Positions 36,500-45,734 of a stretch of 64,000 nucleotides of DNA are shown here, in pieces; the first letter of the stretch is position 1; every line of letters begins with the position of its first letter. Where the stretch lies: NCBI RefSeq assembly GCF_001183545.1, contig NZ_KQ236688.1, positions 711,149-775,148 on the forward strand. Reading direction: 5' to 3'. The stretch comes from Cellvibrio sp. pealriver. GTDB taxonomy: Bacteria > Pseudomonadota > Gammaproteobacteria > Pseudomonadales > Cellvibrionaceae. A model generated the notes under the pieces. That model ran no database searches and was not told the DNA's origin. It saw nothing but the letters and a program-made list of their open reading frames with translations. Position numbers and translations under genes: made by a program.

Positions 36500-37897
36500 T
36501 TATATGAGTGAGGCCAAGCTTGCCAATGCTCGCTCAATCCGGTTGTTCCACACGCAAGCACAAGAAAGCCGGATAAATTGCCGGTATTTTTGGCTGGCTG
36601 AAAAAATGGGCCCGGGCGCGATGCTGATCCCCTGTTCCAGAGCTTTGTATGCCAATGCAAAGGTATCCACATCGCCCGGTAATTCCAGCCAGATAACAAA
36701 ACCGCCTTCAGGGCGGGTGATTTTGGTGCCTTCCGGGAAGTAATGGACAATCGCTTCAGTCATGCGTGCCACGGCTTGTGCATAGTCACTGCGTACCCGC
36801 CGCAAGTGGCGTTCATATTGGCCCGTTTCTAACAATTCTGTAACCGCCAGTTGTGGGGCAGTCGTGGTGGCCAGATTCAAGACATATTTCATGTACTCTA
36901 CTTTTTCCTGATAACGCCCCGGTGCGATCCAGCCCACCCGCAACCCGGGAGATAGGGTTTTTGAGACTGAACTGCACAGGATGACGTTTTCATCCAGCCC
37001 CTTCAGTAACGAAGGTCGGGCGTGGCTAAAGCCCAAATCGCCGTAGATATCATCTTCAATCAATGTGATCTCTTTTGCTTTGAGCATCGCTACCAGTTTT
37101 TGTTTGTGTTCGTCAGGCATTAGGCAGCCCAATGGATTACTGAAATTCGGAGTGACAACGCAGGCTTTAATCGGCCAGCGGCCGAGTGCCAAGTCGAGCG
37201 CTTCCAATGACATCCCTGAGTGCGGGGTAGTGGGGATTTCCAGCGCCTCTAGTCCAAGAGATTCGATTACCTGCAGCAATCCGTAAAAGGTTGGTGATTC
37301 TATGGCCACCACATCACCTGGCGATGTGACGGCGCGTAGCGCTAATGTCAGGGCTTCCTGGCAGCCATTGGTAATCACCAGATTATCCGGATGTACAGCG
37401 CAGCCCGCATCGGCCAATCGACGCGATAACTGGCGGCGCAGCTCGGGTGCGCCGGGTGAGAACTCATAGTTCGCGGTGCGCACCCGATAATGGCGCGCTG
37501 CTTTGGTGAGCGCTTGTTCAATCTGTCGTGTCGGCAGGAATTCCGCTGCGGGAACAGCCGCGCCTAACTGCACAACGGTCGGATCATTTGCAGCCTTAAT
37601 CAGTTTCAGCACCATATCCTGACCGGTTACCAACGCCGGGCGCATGGTGGTGACAACAATGCGCGGCGGTGATACCGCCAGAGTCGGTTTGGTTTTGACA
37701 TAAAACCCCGAACGGTTACGTACTTCCAGTAAACCCCAATCCTCCAGCTGGCGATAGGCCGATAAAACGGTGGCAATACTCAGCTGACGCGCCTGTGCTT
37801 GCTGGCGCACGCCGGGCAGGCGATCACCATCCTGAAATCCTCCTGCATTAATCAAGCTGGCCAGCTCATCGGCCAATTTCCGGTAGAGAATATCCAT
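36500..37897 (-). CDS. MocR-type regulator (GntR HTH fused to aminotransferase-like domain)
   Basis: A protein of about 465 residues. It has an N-terminal GntR winged helix (YRKLADELASLINAGGF, RLPGVRQQAQARQLSIATVLSAYRQLEDWGLL) and a fold-type I aminotransferase domain with ITNGCQEALTLALR, VTPNFSNPLGCLM, EDDIYGDLGF and the PLP lysine in SSVSKTLSPGLRVGW. MocR proteins sense PLP-amino compounds and usually control a neighbouring gene. Here the divergent PhzF/aminotransferase operon, 190 bp away, is the likely target. The start at 37897 is preceded by GGAG; a start at 37972 would add 25 unusual residues. Confidence 0.88.
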   Translation of the reverse strand: MDILYRKLADELASLINAGGFQDGDRLPGVRQQAQARQLSIATVLSAYRQLEDWGLLEVRNRSGFYVKTKPTLAVSPPRIVVTTMRPALVTGQDMVLKLIKAANDPTVVQLGAAVPAAEFLPTRQIEQALTKAARHYRVRTANYEFSPGAPELRRQLSRRLADAGCAVHPDNLVITNGCQEALTLALRAVTSPGDVVAIESPTFYGLLQVIESLGLEALEIPTTPHSGMSLEALDLALGRWPIKACVVTPNFSNPLGCLMPDEHKQKLVAMLKAKEITLIEDDIYGDLGFSHARPSLLKGLDENVILCSSVSKTLSPGLRVGWIAPGRYQEKVEYMKYVLNLATTTAPQLAVTELLETGQYERHLRRVRSDYAQAVARMTEAIVHYFPEGTKITRPEGGFVIWLELPGDVDTFALAYKALEQGISIAPGPIFSASQKYRQFIRLSCACVWNNRIERALASLASLI

Positions 37898-38087
37898 TGC
37901 AGCTCCGCTCAGTGAATTTGATTTACGTTGAATAGGTACAGTTGGTGCCAAAACATTAGGTACAGATAGCAATTATTTACATCTGTATCGTATCAATTGT
38001 TGTTTTTTGAAACTGTAATGGTTGTTGTTCGCGAAATACACTGCTTTTTCAAAAATGCCCCAACCAATCGATTTCAGGAGGTGTGTT

Positions 38088-38900
38088 ATGAGTGTTTCTC
38101 TGTATCTGATGGATGCTTTTGTTTCCGGATCCTCAAGGGAGTGTCCGTTTAGCGGTAATCCCGCCGGTGTCTGTGTTCTTGATCAGGAACAATCTGCGGG
38201 CTGGATGCAAAATGTCGCGCTGGAGATGAATCAATCAGAAACTGCTTTCGTGCACAAACGCGCCGATGGCAGCTGGAATCTGCGCTGGTTTACGCCTCAA
38301 GTGGAGGTCAGTCTTTGCGGGCACGCGACTCTCGCTGCGGCTCACGCACTCTGGCAACACCTGGGTGAAACAGCGCCGTTGCTGGAATTCCACACGCTCA
38401 GTGGCCGGCTTACGGCCGTGCGTAATGGCGATGAAATCCAGCTCGACTTTCCAGCTGACTTTCCGCAGTCCATTGCACAGGTTCCATCGTCCTTGATTGA
38501 GTTGCTTGGCAAACAGCCACATTGGTTTGGAGCGGGGAAAGACGATCTTATTGCGGTATTGGATTCGGCCGATGCTGTGCGCAACTTTGTCCCCGACGCA
38601 GAAAAAATCGCGTCATTTACAACACGAGGCTTAATCATTACCGCGCCCGGCGATAGTGGTTCGGGGTTAGATATGGTCTCGCGCTTTTTTGCTCCCAAGG
38701 TTGGTATCAGTGAAGATCCTGTGACCGGTTCTGCACACTGCCTGCTCGCGTGTTATTGGGGTAATCGCCTCGACAAAACGCACTTGTATGCGCATCAGGC
38801 ATCGGCGCGCGGTGGTTGGTTAACACTGGATTGGAAAGAGGATCGCGTTTTATTAAGTGGTAAAGCCCGCACTATGTTGACAGGAGAATTTTATGGCTGA
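38088..38900 (+). CDS. PhzF family isomerase/epimerase-like protein
   Basis: A 270-residue PhzF-family protein. The opening FSGNPAGVCVL, NQSETAFV with the conserved catalytic Glu, VSLCGHATLAAAHALW, and EDPVTGSAHCLLACYW are the family signature blocks. Family members isomerise or cyclise small amino-acid-like substrates; few have known substrates. The start at 38088 follows a textbook AGGAGGTG. It overlaps the next gene by 8 bp and is divergent from the MocR regulator. Confidence 0.9.
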   Translation: MSVSLYLMDAFVSGSSRECPFSGNPAGVCVLDQEQSAGWMQNVALEMNQSETAFVHKRADGSWNLRWFTPQVEVSLCGHATLAAAHALWQHLGETAPLLEFHTLSGRLTAVRNGDEIQLDFPADFPQSIAQVPSSLIELLGKQPHWFGAGKDDLIAVLDSADAVRNFVPDAEKIASFTTRGLIITAPGDSGSGLDMVSRFFAPKVGISEDPVTGSAHCLLACYWGNRLDKTHLYAHQASARGGWLTLDWKEDRVLLSGKARTMLTGEFYG

Positions 38901-39789
38901 TTTAACAAATGCGGATCAGAAACCTACAGCAGCCACTCCAGTGTGTTGGCGCAACGGTCACATTATTCCACTCGAACAGGCAACAGTTTCTGTTTTTGAT
39001 CACGGACTTTTATATGGCGATGGTGTGTTCGAAGGCATACGTTTTTACAACGGCCGCGCCTTTCGTTTGCAGGCCCATCTGGAGCGATTATTTTTATCGG
39101 CACGCGCAATTGCGCTCGCCATTCCTTACAGCATCGAACAATTAACTCACGCCGTTATTGAAACCATTTCTGCAGCGCCGGAAACAAACGGCTATTTACG
39201 TTTAGTCGTCACACGCGGCCCCGGCCCATTAGGGATTGATCCTTCGCGTTGCCACTCGCCCGTTGTTTTTATTGTTGCAGATCGTTTGCAATTGGTGAAT
39301 GAAAGAGTGCGCAGCGAAGGTGCAAAAGTCATCATCGCCGCCACTCGCCGTTTGGGTTCCGATGGACTTGATCCGCGCATCAAAAGTTTGAATTACCTCA
39401 ATCACATACTCGCGCGTATGGAAGCCACACATGCCGGTGCCGATGAAGCCATTTTGTTAAACAGCGCAGGCAGAATTGCTGAGGGCAGTGCGGATAATAT
39501 TTTTATCGTACAGCGCGGCGAATTATTAACACCGCCGGTAATTGAAGGCGCACTCGATGGCATCACCCGCCAAGTGGTACTGGAACTTGCTGAAAAGCTC
39601 GGCATAAAGTCCCGCGAAATTCCACTCGCCCCTTATGATTTATTCACGGCCGATGAATGCTTTCTCACCGGAACCGGCGCGGAGTTAATTCCGGTTGGTT
39701 ATGCCGATGGTAGAAAGATTCCGCAGTGCCCCGGCCCGATTTATTCGCGGTTGGCGGCGGCGTTTAAGGAGTTGGTCGCTTCAGGTTGA
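38893..39789 (+). CDS. Class IV aminotransferase (IlvE/D-amino acid aminotransferase-like)
   Basis: A 298-residue PLP enzyme. DHGLLYGDGVFEGIRFY (residues 32-48), the PLP lysine in IKSLNYLNHILARME (about 161), EGSADNIFIV and FLTGTGAELIPV mark the BCAT/DAAT family; the length equals IlvE. It overlaps the PhzF gene by 8 bp, so the pair probably acts on one amino acid under MocR control. A purely biosynthetic IlvE role is the alternative. Its 3' end overlaps the convergent binding-protein gene by 49 bp. Confidence 0.88.
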   Translation: MADLTNADQKPTAATPVCWRNGHIIPLEQATVSVFDHGLLYGDGVFEGIRFYNGRAFRLQAHLERLFLSARAIALAIPYSIEQLTHAVIETISAAPETNGYLRLVVTRGPGPLGIDPSRCHSPVVFIVADRLQLVNERVRSEGAKVIIAATRRLGSDGLDPRIKSLNYLNHILARMEATHAGADEAILLNSAGRIAEGSADNIFIVQRGELLTPPVIEGALDGITRQVVLELAEKLGIKSREIPLAPYDLFTADECFLTGTGAELIPVGYADGRKIPQCPGPIYSRLAAAFKELVASG

Positions 39790-40664
39790 TTGTCGCATCC
39801 CAACTCGGTCCAGTCTTTTACCTGTGGGTTGAAAAAACCGGTTTTTTCATAGATGTAACGCAGGGTTCCGTTGGTGCGAAGTTCTTTCAATCCTTTTTGT
39901 AAGGCTTCGTATACCACGAGCCCCCTGGGGTGTTTTTTGCTGACAATAAAATGAAGTGATTCATTGAATGCAACTTTCATCCCTTGTAGCGGAACCAAAT
40001 TGATATCGTTGAGGGAACCGTTTAGATCGGACGAATTGAAAAAAGGAAATAACATAAAATCCGCACGTTTGGCAACGATCATTCGCGCCATTAAATGAGG
40101 ATTGGATGCTGCTGTGATTATTTTCGGGGTTATGCAGGTAATTTCAGCATTATCGTGAATCCAATTTTGGTTGGTCGTTATTGCATAGTGTTTCAACTCG
40201 TCGGCATGTTTGATGGACAATAGTTTTTTATTATCTGGAACCGTGTAGATACCTTTCACAAATTCTTTTTCTTTTAATACCGGATCGGAGATGTAAAACA
40301 AGTTTGGATTAATATCCGTTTTCCAAATGACAAAACCCGGCATCAGTGTCACTGAATTGGCAGAGTCATGGATGATGCGCAAATAATCAGATGTATTGTT
40401 GAATTCAAATGCTGGCTTGAGTCCACCCAGCTCCAACGCTCTGCACAGTATTAATAACTCGGCCACGATTTGATTATGGCCTATGTGAGTGTGGCGGATG
40501 TCCGGGCAGCTTCCGTTATTGAATGTCAGGGGGCGCGGGACAAAACTGGCACTGTACATACCAATCGGCAAGGTGATTATTTCTGTTGTCTCTGCACCCC
40601 GGGCATTGCCGGGTTGCGCGAGGAGTATTCCCAGTATCAAGCACAGCATGTGTAGTTGTTTCAT
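39741..40664 (-). CDS. Periplasmic solute-binding protein, family 3-like
   Basis: A 307-residue secreted protein. The signal peptide MKQLHMLCLILGILLAQPGNARGAE precedes a type II periplasmic-binding fold (LPIGMYSASF, LLILCRALELGG, then FNESLHFIVSKKHPRGLVVYEALQKGLKELRTNGTLRYIYEKTG). The last segment is typical of SBP_bac_3 proteins in Cellvibrionaceae and Shewanella. No permease or ATPase lies nearby, so it may be an orphan sensor or binding protein. The 3' end runs 49 bp into the opposite gene. Confidence 0.75.
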   Translation of the reverse strand: MKQLHMLCLILGILLAQPGNARGAETTEIITLPIGMYSASFVPRPLTFNNGSCPDIRHTHIGHNQIVAELLILCRALELGGLKPAFEFNNTSDYLRIIHDSANSVTLMPGFVIWKTDINPNLFYISDPVLKEKEFVKGIYTVPDNKKLLSIKHADELKHYAITTNQNWIHDNAEITCITPKIITAASNPHLMARMIVAKRADFMLFPFFNSSDLNGSLNDINLVPLQGMKVAFNESLHFIVSKKHPRGLVVYEALQKGLKELRTNGTLRYIYEKTGFFNPQVKDWTELGCDNQPEATNSLNAAANRE

Positions 40665-40884
40665 AACGGGCTTTTATTATCCAAATCGCGGGTAGTACCC
40701 GTATCAGGTAATACTGTAGCAAGTACACCTGTAGCAATTGGAAGTATAGACACATGGATGAAGGTTATTTACTGGTTATTTAAACATTGAAATGCCCGAA
40801 TGCTTGAATTACCCCCGTGCATTCCTTAGTCTGGGTGCCTTTTCGAATTAAGGGCTCCCAGCCTCTGTTACGGGATTACACTTC

Positions 40885-41745
40885 ATGTCTGCTGTCAAAG
40901 AAATCGTTTTAACCTTTAGCTGTCAGGATTCAAAAGGCTTGGTGGCCGCCGTTGCCACTTTATTCGCCACCCTCGGGTTTAACATCAAAGAGTCTTCGCA
41001 ATTTGAAGATGTACACAGTAACCGCTTTTTTATGCGTACCGTGTTTGAGTGCCCGGCTGGTTACAATTTGGGGCAGATTCGCTCGCTGTTTAAACCTCTG
41101 GGTGAGCAGTTCCAGATGGATTGGAATATTTTTGATAGTGCCAGCAAACCGCGTGTACTGATTGCGGTTTCGCAATGGGGGCATTGTTTGAATGCGTTGC
41201 TGAACAGTTGGAAAAATGGTTCGCTGCCGATTGATATTGTGGGTGTGGTTTCCAACCACAATGTCATGCGCGATTTAACCGAATGGTATCAATTGCCATT
41301 TCATTATTTGCCCATCACGGCAGATACCAAGCCGCAACAGGAAGGCCAGTTGTGGCAATTAATGCAGGATTTGCAGGCCGATTTTTTGGTGCTCGCGCGT
41401 TATATGCAAATCCTGTCCGACGATTTGTGCCATAAACTCAATGGCCGTGCGATTAATATCCATCACTCATTTTTGCCGGGTTTCAAAGGCGCAAAACCCT
41501 ATCATCAGGCGTTTGATCGCGGTGTGAAACTCATTGGTGCCACCGCACATTTTGTGACGGCTGATTTGGACGAAGGTCCGATTATTGAGCAATCCGTTGA
41601 GCGCGTTTCCCACGTGAATTCACCGGATGAAATGGCGGAAATCGGGCGCGATATTGAAGCGGTGGTGCTGAATAGGGCAGTACGCTGGCACGCGGAGCAC
41701 CGCGTGTTGTTGAACGGTACCAAGACGGTAGTGTTTTCAAGGTAA
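40885..41745 (+). CDS. purU: Formyltetrahydrofolate deformylase
   Basis: A 286-residue enzyme that hydrolyses 10-formyl-THF to THF and formate, supplying formate for purine synthesis. An N-terminal ACT domain (LTFSCQDSKGLVAAVATLFATLGFNI, residues 8-33) is followed by a formyltransferase domain with VVSNHNVMRDL, the catalytic INIHHSFLPGFKGAKPYHQA (Asn/His) and ATAHFVTADLDEGPIIEQ with the catalytic Asp. The length is standard. It is monocistronic, with about 220 bp upstream. Confidence 0.95.
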   Translation: MSAVKEIVLTFSCQDSKGLVAAVATLFATLGFNIKESSQFEDVHSNRFFMRTVFECPAGYNLGQIRSLFKPLGEQFQMDWNIFDSASKPRVLIAVSQWGHCLNALLNSWKNGSLPIDIVGVVSNHNVMRDLTEWYQLPFHYLPITADTKPQQEGQLWQLMQDLQADFLVLARYMQILSDDLCHKLNGRAINIHHSFLPGFKGAKPYHQAFDRGVKLIGATAHFVTADLDEGPIIEQSVERVSHVNSPDEMAEIGRDIEAVVLNRAVRWHAEHRVLLNGTKTVVFSR

Positions 41746-41816
41746 CAAATAGACAGCTATGCTTGAGCTGTTGGCCAACGGGCACAGCGCGTACAACGTA
41801 GATAATCGGGGGATGT

Positions 41817-42107
41817 ATGCTGCTAGAAGATTTACATCAGCAAAAAGCGACAATTAATGCGTTGGCTCAGCAGTTTGGTGCGCGCAGAATCCGCGTTTTT
41901 GGGTCTGTAGCGCGTGGGGAGGAAGGGCCGCGAAGCGATGTAGATTTTTTAGTCGATTTTCCCAAGGGGTACGATCTTTTCAAGCAGCGGTTACCTTTAG
42001 CAGATCGTTTATCCAACCTTTTGGGGCGTAAGGTTGATTTAATTCCAGAGCACGAATTGAATTGCCACATCCGTGCGTCGGTATTAAGCGAAGCGGTAGA
42101 TTTATGA
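41817..42107 (+). CDS. mntA: MntA-like nucleotidyltransferase antitoxin
   Basis: A 96-residue minimal nucleotidyltransferase. RRIRVFGSVARGEEGPRSD followed by VDFLVDF gives the GSx(10)DxD motif. In MntA-HepT modules this protein AMPylates and neutralises the HepT RNase. The TGA stop overlaps the hepT start (ATGA), a typical arrangement. The start at 41817 has a G-run just upstream; ATG 41813 is out of frame. Confidence 0.85.
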   Translation: MLLEDLHQQKATINALAQQFGARRIRVFGSVARGEEGPRSDVDFLVDFPKGYDLFKQRLPLADRLSNLLGRKVDLIPEHELNCHIRASVLSEAVDL

Positions 42108-42433
42108 GTAAACCTTGGCAACCTTATGCGCTTCATATTTTGGATTCTATCGCCAAAATACGTCGCATTCAGGCGCGCGGCGATATTCGGCAAGATGATA
42201 TTTTATATGATGCTGCGGTGCGAAATTTACAGACCTTATCTGAAGCGACACAGCAATTACCCATCGAGCTAAAGCAACAATTTCCTGAGATTCCTTGGCG
42301 GGAAATTAGTGGATTCCGCAATATTCTTGTGCATAACTACTTGGGGGATATTGACCCCCAAACTGTGGCAGCAGTGATAGAGCAATATTTGGAAGTGTTG
42401 AAAAATGCTATCCAGAACATGCTCGCGCAATAA
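42104..42433 (+). CDS. hepT: HepT-like ribonuclease toxin
   Basis: A 109-residue HEPN-domain toxin. REISGFRNILVHNYLG near residue 75 contains the R-x4-x-H catalytic motif (RNILVHNY), the signature of HepT RNases and the tyrosine target of MntA. Preceding helices (ILDSIAKIRRIQ, DAAVRNLQTLSEATQQL) fit the family. The start at ATG 42104 is chosen for the 4-bp overlap with mntA; the frame is open further upstream but would overlap mntA deeply. Convergent with the MFS gene. Confidence 0.88.
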   Translation: MSKPWQPYALHILDSIAKIRRIQARGDIRQDDILYDAAVRNLQTLSEATQQLPIELKQQFPEIPWREISGFRNILVHNYLGDIDPQTVAAVIEQYLEVLKNAIQNMLAQ

Positions 42434-42443
42434 AGAGTTTTAT

Positions 42444-43613
42444 TCATTCGCTTGTCGCTTTTTTGGCTGCTCCTGCGAGCGCCAATAAACCCAGAGCAAC
42501 TAATCCGAATGACACACTCAAACTGCTCAGTTCTGCGATAAACCCGATCACTGCCGGCCCTGCCAATAACCCCGCATAGCCCATACTTACCACAGCTGCG
42601 ATGGCCAAACCCATGGGCATGGAGGTTTGGTTGCCTGCGGCAGTAAATAGCACTGGTACAATGTTGGATGCGCCCACGCCAATCAGGGTAAAGCCGATGA
42701 ACGCGGCGGCGTTGAAAGGGACGAATATGACGAGTAAAAATCCGCTCGCGGCACAGATCCCACCCCAAAAAACGACGCGTGTGCCGCCAAGGTGGTTGAC
42801 GATTTTGTCGCCGGTGAAACGGCCGATAGTCATGGCGATGGAAAAACACGCGAAGCCCAAACCCGCATAAACCGGATCTACACCGCGCAGGGTGTTGAGG
42901 AATACTGCACTCCAATCCAGAACAGCACCTTCGGCGAGAAAGGCGACGAAACATAGCGCGCCGATGAGTAACACCTTGCCGCGTGGCAATACAAAGAACG
43001 GGTCGCGTTCGCTGTTGTTTGATTGGTTCACCTTCGGAAGTAAATCCTTGCTGCAATAAGCCAGCATCAGCAAAAGCACGAATGTCAGGCAGAGCAGCGC
43101 GTGAAAGGGCGATAAGCCCAACCACATGAGCGCGCTCATCACCACCGCGCCAAATATCCCGCCCAAGCTATAAAAACCATGGAAGCCCGACATCATCGCG
43201 CGGCCGCTGGCTTTTTCTACCACTACCGCCTGCATATTCATGGCGACGTCGGTAGCACCGAGCATCATGCCGAAAATCAGCAGGTTGACGGCCATTCCCG
43301 ACACGCCAGGAGAAATAGACAGGCACACCAAGCTGACGCACATCAGTAGCAAGCTGCTGGTGATCACACGGCGGCAGCCATAGCGATTAACCAGCATGCC
43401 AGTTACCGGCATTGCCAGAAGCGAGCCGACACCAAAACACAAAATCAACAAGCCGAGTGTTGATTCACCAATCGCCAGACGCGCTTTGACAAAAGGAATC
43501 AGCGGTGCCCAAGCGGACATGGCGAGGCCGGTGATCAAAAAAGCGAAGCGGGTGGAAAGTTGCTGGGCAGCTTGGGTATGTGGCGTGGCTAGAGGTACAT
43601 CGTTGGCAAGCAT
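42444..43613 (-). CDS. MFS transporter
   Basis: A protein of about 389 residues with 12 predicted transmembrane helices, major facilitator superfamily, YbjJ-like. STRFAFLITGLAMSAWAPLIPFVKARLAIGE and NRYGCRRVI (motif A) appear at the N-terminus, and GRFTGDKIVNHLGGTRVVFWGG in the middle. The substrate is unknown. The start at ATG 43613 is preferred; the longer frame from 43640 opens with TTG and lacks a better ribosome site. Confidence 0.85.
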   Translation of the reverse strand: MLANDVPLATPHTQAAQQLSTRFAFLITGLAMSAWAPLIPFVKARLAIGESTLGLLILCFGVGSLLAMPVTGMLVNRYGCRRVITSSLLLMCVSLVCLSISPGVSGMAVNLLIFGMMLGATDVAMNMQAVVVEKASGRAMMSGFHGFYSLGGIFGAVVMSALMWLGLSPFHALLCLTFVLLLMLAYCSKDLLPKVNQSNNSERDPFFVLPRGKVLLIGALCFVAFLAEGAVLDWSAVFLNTLRGVDPVYAGLGFACFSIAMTIGRFTGDKIVNHLGGTRVVFWGGICAASGFLLVIFVPFNAAAFIGFTLIGVGASNIVPVLFTAAGNQTSMPMGLAIAAVVSMGYAGLLAGPAVIGFIAELSSLSVSFGLVALGLLALAGAAKKATSE

Positions 43614-43742
43614 AGGAGTCTCAAACAATAGCAATTGCAAAAATGATGGTTTTCAAAAAGATGTGATAAAGATTGGTTTTACGGTGGAGACCTAAGAGTG
43701 GCAGGCACTATAACACTCGGATATTTAGCTTGGAGTGAGGAT

Positions 43743-43769
43743 TTGTAAAGTCTGGTTTTGTGCTATGAT
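43743..43769 (+). promoter_or_regulatory. Possible sigma-70 promoter with extended -10
   Basis: TTGTAA (43743-43748) and TATGAT (43764-43769) are 15 bp apart. A TGC just before the -10 gives an extended -10 that can offset the short spacer. It lies 95 bp upstream of the small gene at 43864. Confidence 0.35.
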
Positions 43770-43863
43770 AGCGCTGTCATTTTTGTGAGGCTGTCGATAT
43801 AAAGGCAGTGCACCTAGGCGTAGAATTCAACATTCCACACATTCTCCAGGATTGAGTAATCTT

Positions 43864-44163
43864 ATGTTCCATACCAATAAGTCTGTGACATTACCTGCTG
43901 TTACAACGGCAGTAACAAGGGAAAAAATGCTGCTACCGGTAGTGCGCCGGATGGTGGCCCGGCTCGATCAGTTGTTTACCGAATTCGTTGGCCCGGTGGC
44001 TCCCGAGTTGGTAGGCGAGGTGTTTGATCACTGGCTGGTGTCAGGTAAAACCGGACCCAGCGGCCTGTTGCGTTACATTGAAGGTCTTGCCCAGCTGCTG
44101 GATAACCCTGCCGATAAAGCGCGGTTTACCTCGCAAGCGCGAGTCATTCTCGCGCGCTTGTAG
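43864..44163 (+). CDS. Small hypothetical protein
   Basis: A 99-residue protein from ATG 43864; an upstream TTG at 43852 is possible. No family recognised. It is largely helical and soluble, with a region MLLPVVRRMVARLDQLFTE and a C-terminal helix KARFTSQARVILARL. No signal peptide. The coding character (GC-rich third positions, clean stop, extended -10 promoter upstream) supports a real gene. It precedes the sensor gene at 44251 by 87 bp. Confidence 0.6.
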   Translation: MFHTNKSVTLPAVTTAVTREKMLLPVVRRMVARLDQLFTEFVGPVAPELVGEVFDHWLVSGKTGPSGLLRYIEGLAQLLDNPADKARFTSQARVILARL

Positions 44164-44250
44164 TTTCCGTTCTTTCTTATTGATAGAGCTTTATTGCTCA
44201 TGCTTTCTTCTTATCCTTACCTTTAACTTTTGCATCATTCAGGACGTTTT

Positions 44251-45174
44251 ATGCTAAGAACGGCTTCGATCTCCACCAAATTTTTCCTTCTTGTATTGTT
44301 AATGCTGATATTGAATGGCGTTGCTTATCTGTTGGTATTGCAGAATATTTATCATGCCGAGCTGCGCTCCCAAGCGACGACCGTTGTGGCAAATGTGGAG
44401 GCATTTGGTAGCTGGGTTGCCAAGCATGGGCGAGTGTGGGTGAAGGGCGATTCAGAGGCGAGTTTTCTGAGCAAGGTAGAATTACTGGATCCGTCGCAGG
44501 CCAATGCGGCGAGTACTTTCTACTCCAAAAACCCGGCCTTGGCACAGCGCGAATTTTCGGAAGTGGTAGCGCTGTCAAGTTCGCCTGCCAAGTTTCGCAT
44601 GACATCGCACAATGTCATGAATCCGGTTAATAAACCCGATGCATTTGAAAAGGATGCGTTGGCGCAGATCGGCGCTACCAATCAGACCGAGTTTGCCCGT
44701 CTGCAGGATGGTGAGTATCGCTATGCCAAGGCTGTTTTCCATACGGAAGGTTGCATTGCATGTCACGGTGACCCTGCCAAAGCACCTGCCGATGTGATTA
44801 GCCGCTATGGCGACCAGAATGGTTTTTGGTTTAAAGAGGGGGATGTGGCCGGCATTATTAGCGTGACTATTCCCGCCGAATCATTGCTGACCAAGTTCAG
44901 CAATTTTGTGGGGCCTGTGGAGTTGTTACTGGTGATGTGTTCGCTGTTACTGGCGCTGTGGTTTATCCGTTCCGCACTGATTAGTCCTATTAAAAAATTG
45001 ACCGGTATGGCGCATGAAGTGTCTATGGGGGGAACTGCGAGTATCCCGGTGCAGGAGATTGCGCAAGACACACGCAATGAAATGGATCGCCTGACGGTTG
45101 CGGTAGCGCGCATGCGGAACAGTACGTATCTTGCGATTAAAAAAATGCGTGAAGCTCAGGATAAACAAGGCTAA
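44251..45174 (+). CDS. DUF3365 (Tll0287-like) heme sensor with HAMP domain
   Basis: A 307-residue membrane sensor. An N-terminal transmembrane helix (FFLLVLLMLILNGVAYLLVL) precedes a periplasmic DUF3365 domain (about 35-205), with a c-type heme motif CIACH near residue 171. A second transmembrane helix (VELLLVMCSLLLALWFI) and a HAMP domain end at the C-terminus, with no kinase or methyl-accepting module. It may signal redox or gas status to a partner, or be a truncated receptor. The start at 44251 fits the hydrophobic N-terminus. Confidence 0.82.
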   Translation: MLRTASISTKFFLLVLLMLILNGVAYLLVLQNIYHAELRSQATTVVANVEAFGSWVAKHGRVWVKGDSEASFLSKVELLDPSQANAASTFYSKNPALAQREFSEVVALSSSPAKFRMTSHNVMNPVNKPDAFEKDALAQIGATNQTEFARLQDGEYRYAKAVFHTEGCIACHGDPAKAPADVISRYGDQNGFWFKEGDVAGIISVTIPAESLLTKFSNFVGPVELLLVMCSLLLALWFIRSALISPIKKLTGMAHEVSMGGTASIPVQEIAQDTRNEMDRLTVAVARMRNSTYLAIKKMREAQDKQG

Positions 45175-45332
45175 ATCGTTCTTTAGGTTTAAATCAAAAC
45201 GCATATTAGCTCTTGATTGATGTAGCCATGAATCAAGAGCTGATATGCTGCGGGTCTTTATCCATTGGGTTATGTCCACTGGACTATCCAAATCACCAAG
45301 GCTATCCAAACCAACAAGACCGTCCAATTATC

Positions 45333-45704
45333 ATGGCCAGATTATTATTCAGACTTGCACAAGTTCCCGATGACGAAGCGGCGGATATCCGTGCGCTGCT
45401 GGATGAACACCAGATCCGCTATTACGAAACCGATGCTGGTTTTTTTCGTGTGGGGCTGGATGCGATCTGGTTGGCGGATGGAGCGCAAGAAGAGCGTGCG
45501 CGGGAATTAATTCGGGAATATCAAGCTGAGCGCGCGGTGCGTCAGCAACAAAATTATGCGCAACTGGTGGAGGCGGGGCAGGTGCCTAGTATGTGGCAGC
45601 ATTTTTGTGCCCAGCCGATCCGTTTTATTGCATCGGCTGTTGCCATTATTTTTGTGGCAGGTTTGACGTTGGTTCCGTTTGTGATGTTGCTAAAAATCGA
45701 ATAA
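45333..45704 (+). CDS. DUF6164 family membrane protein
   Basis: A 123-residue protein. MARLLFRLAQVPDDEAADIRALLDEHQIRYYET is the family opening, a DUF2007-like region, and a single C-terminal transmembrane helix (FIASAVAIIFVAGLTLVPFVMLL) follows. The function is unknown. The start at 45333 was chosen by family likeness; the longer frame from 45213 adds 40 atypical residues. No strong ribosome site is seen. The 3' end lies in a shared bidirectional terminator. Confidence 0.75.
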   Translation: MARLLFRLAQVPDDEAADIRALLDEHQIRYYETDAGFFRVGLDAIWLADGAQEERARELIREYQAERAVRQQQNYAQLVEAGQVPSMWQHFCAQPIRFIASAVAIIFVAGLTLVPFVMLLKIE

Positions 45705-45734
45705 GGCGCGATTAAGCCTCAACAATCGCGCCTT
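45703..45734. terminator. Terminator shared by two convergent genes
   Basis: An 11-bp perfect stem, aaggcgcgatt paired with aatcgcgcctt, has a 10-nt loop. It contains or touches both stop codons (45704 rightward, 45712 leftward). U-tracts are short, so efficiency is uncertain. Confidence 0.6.
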
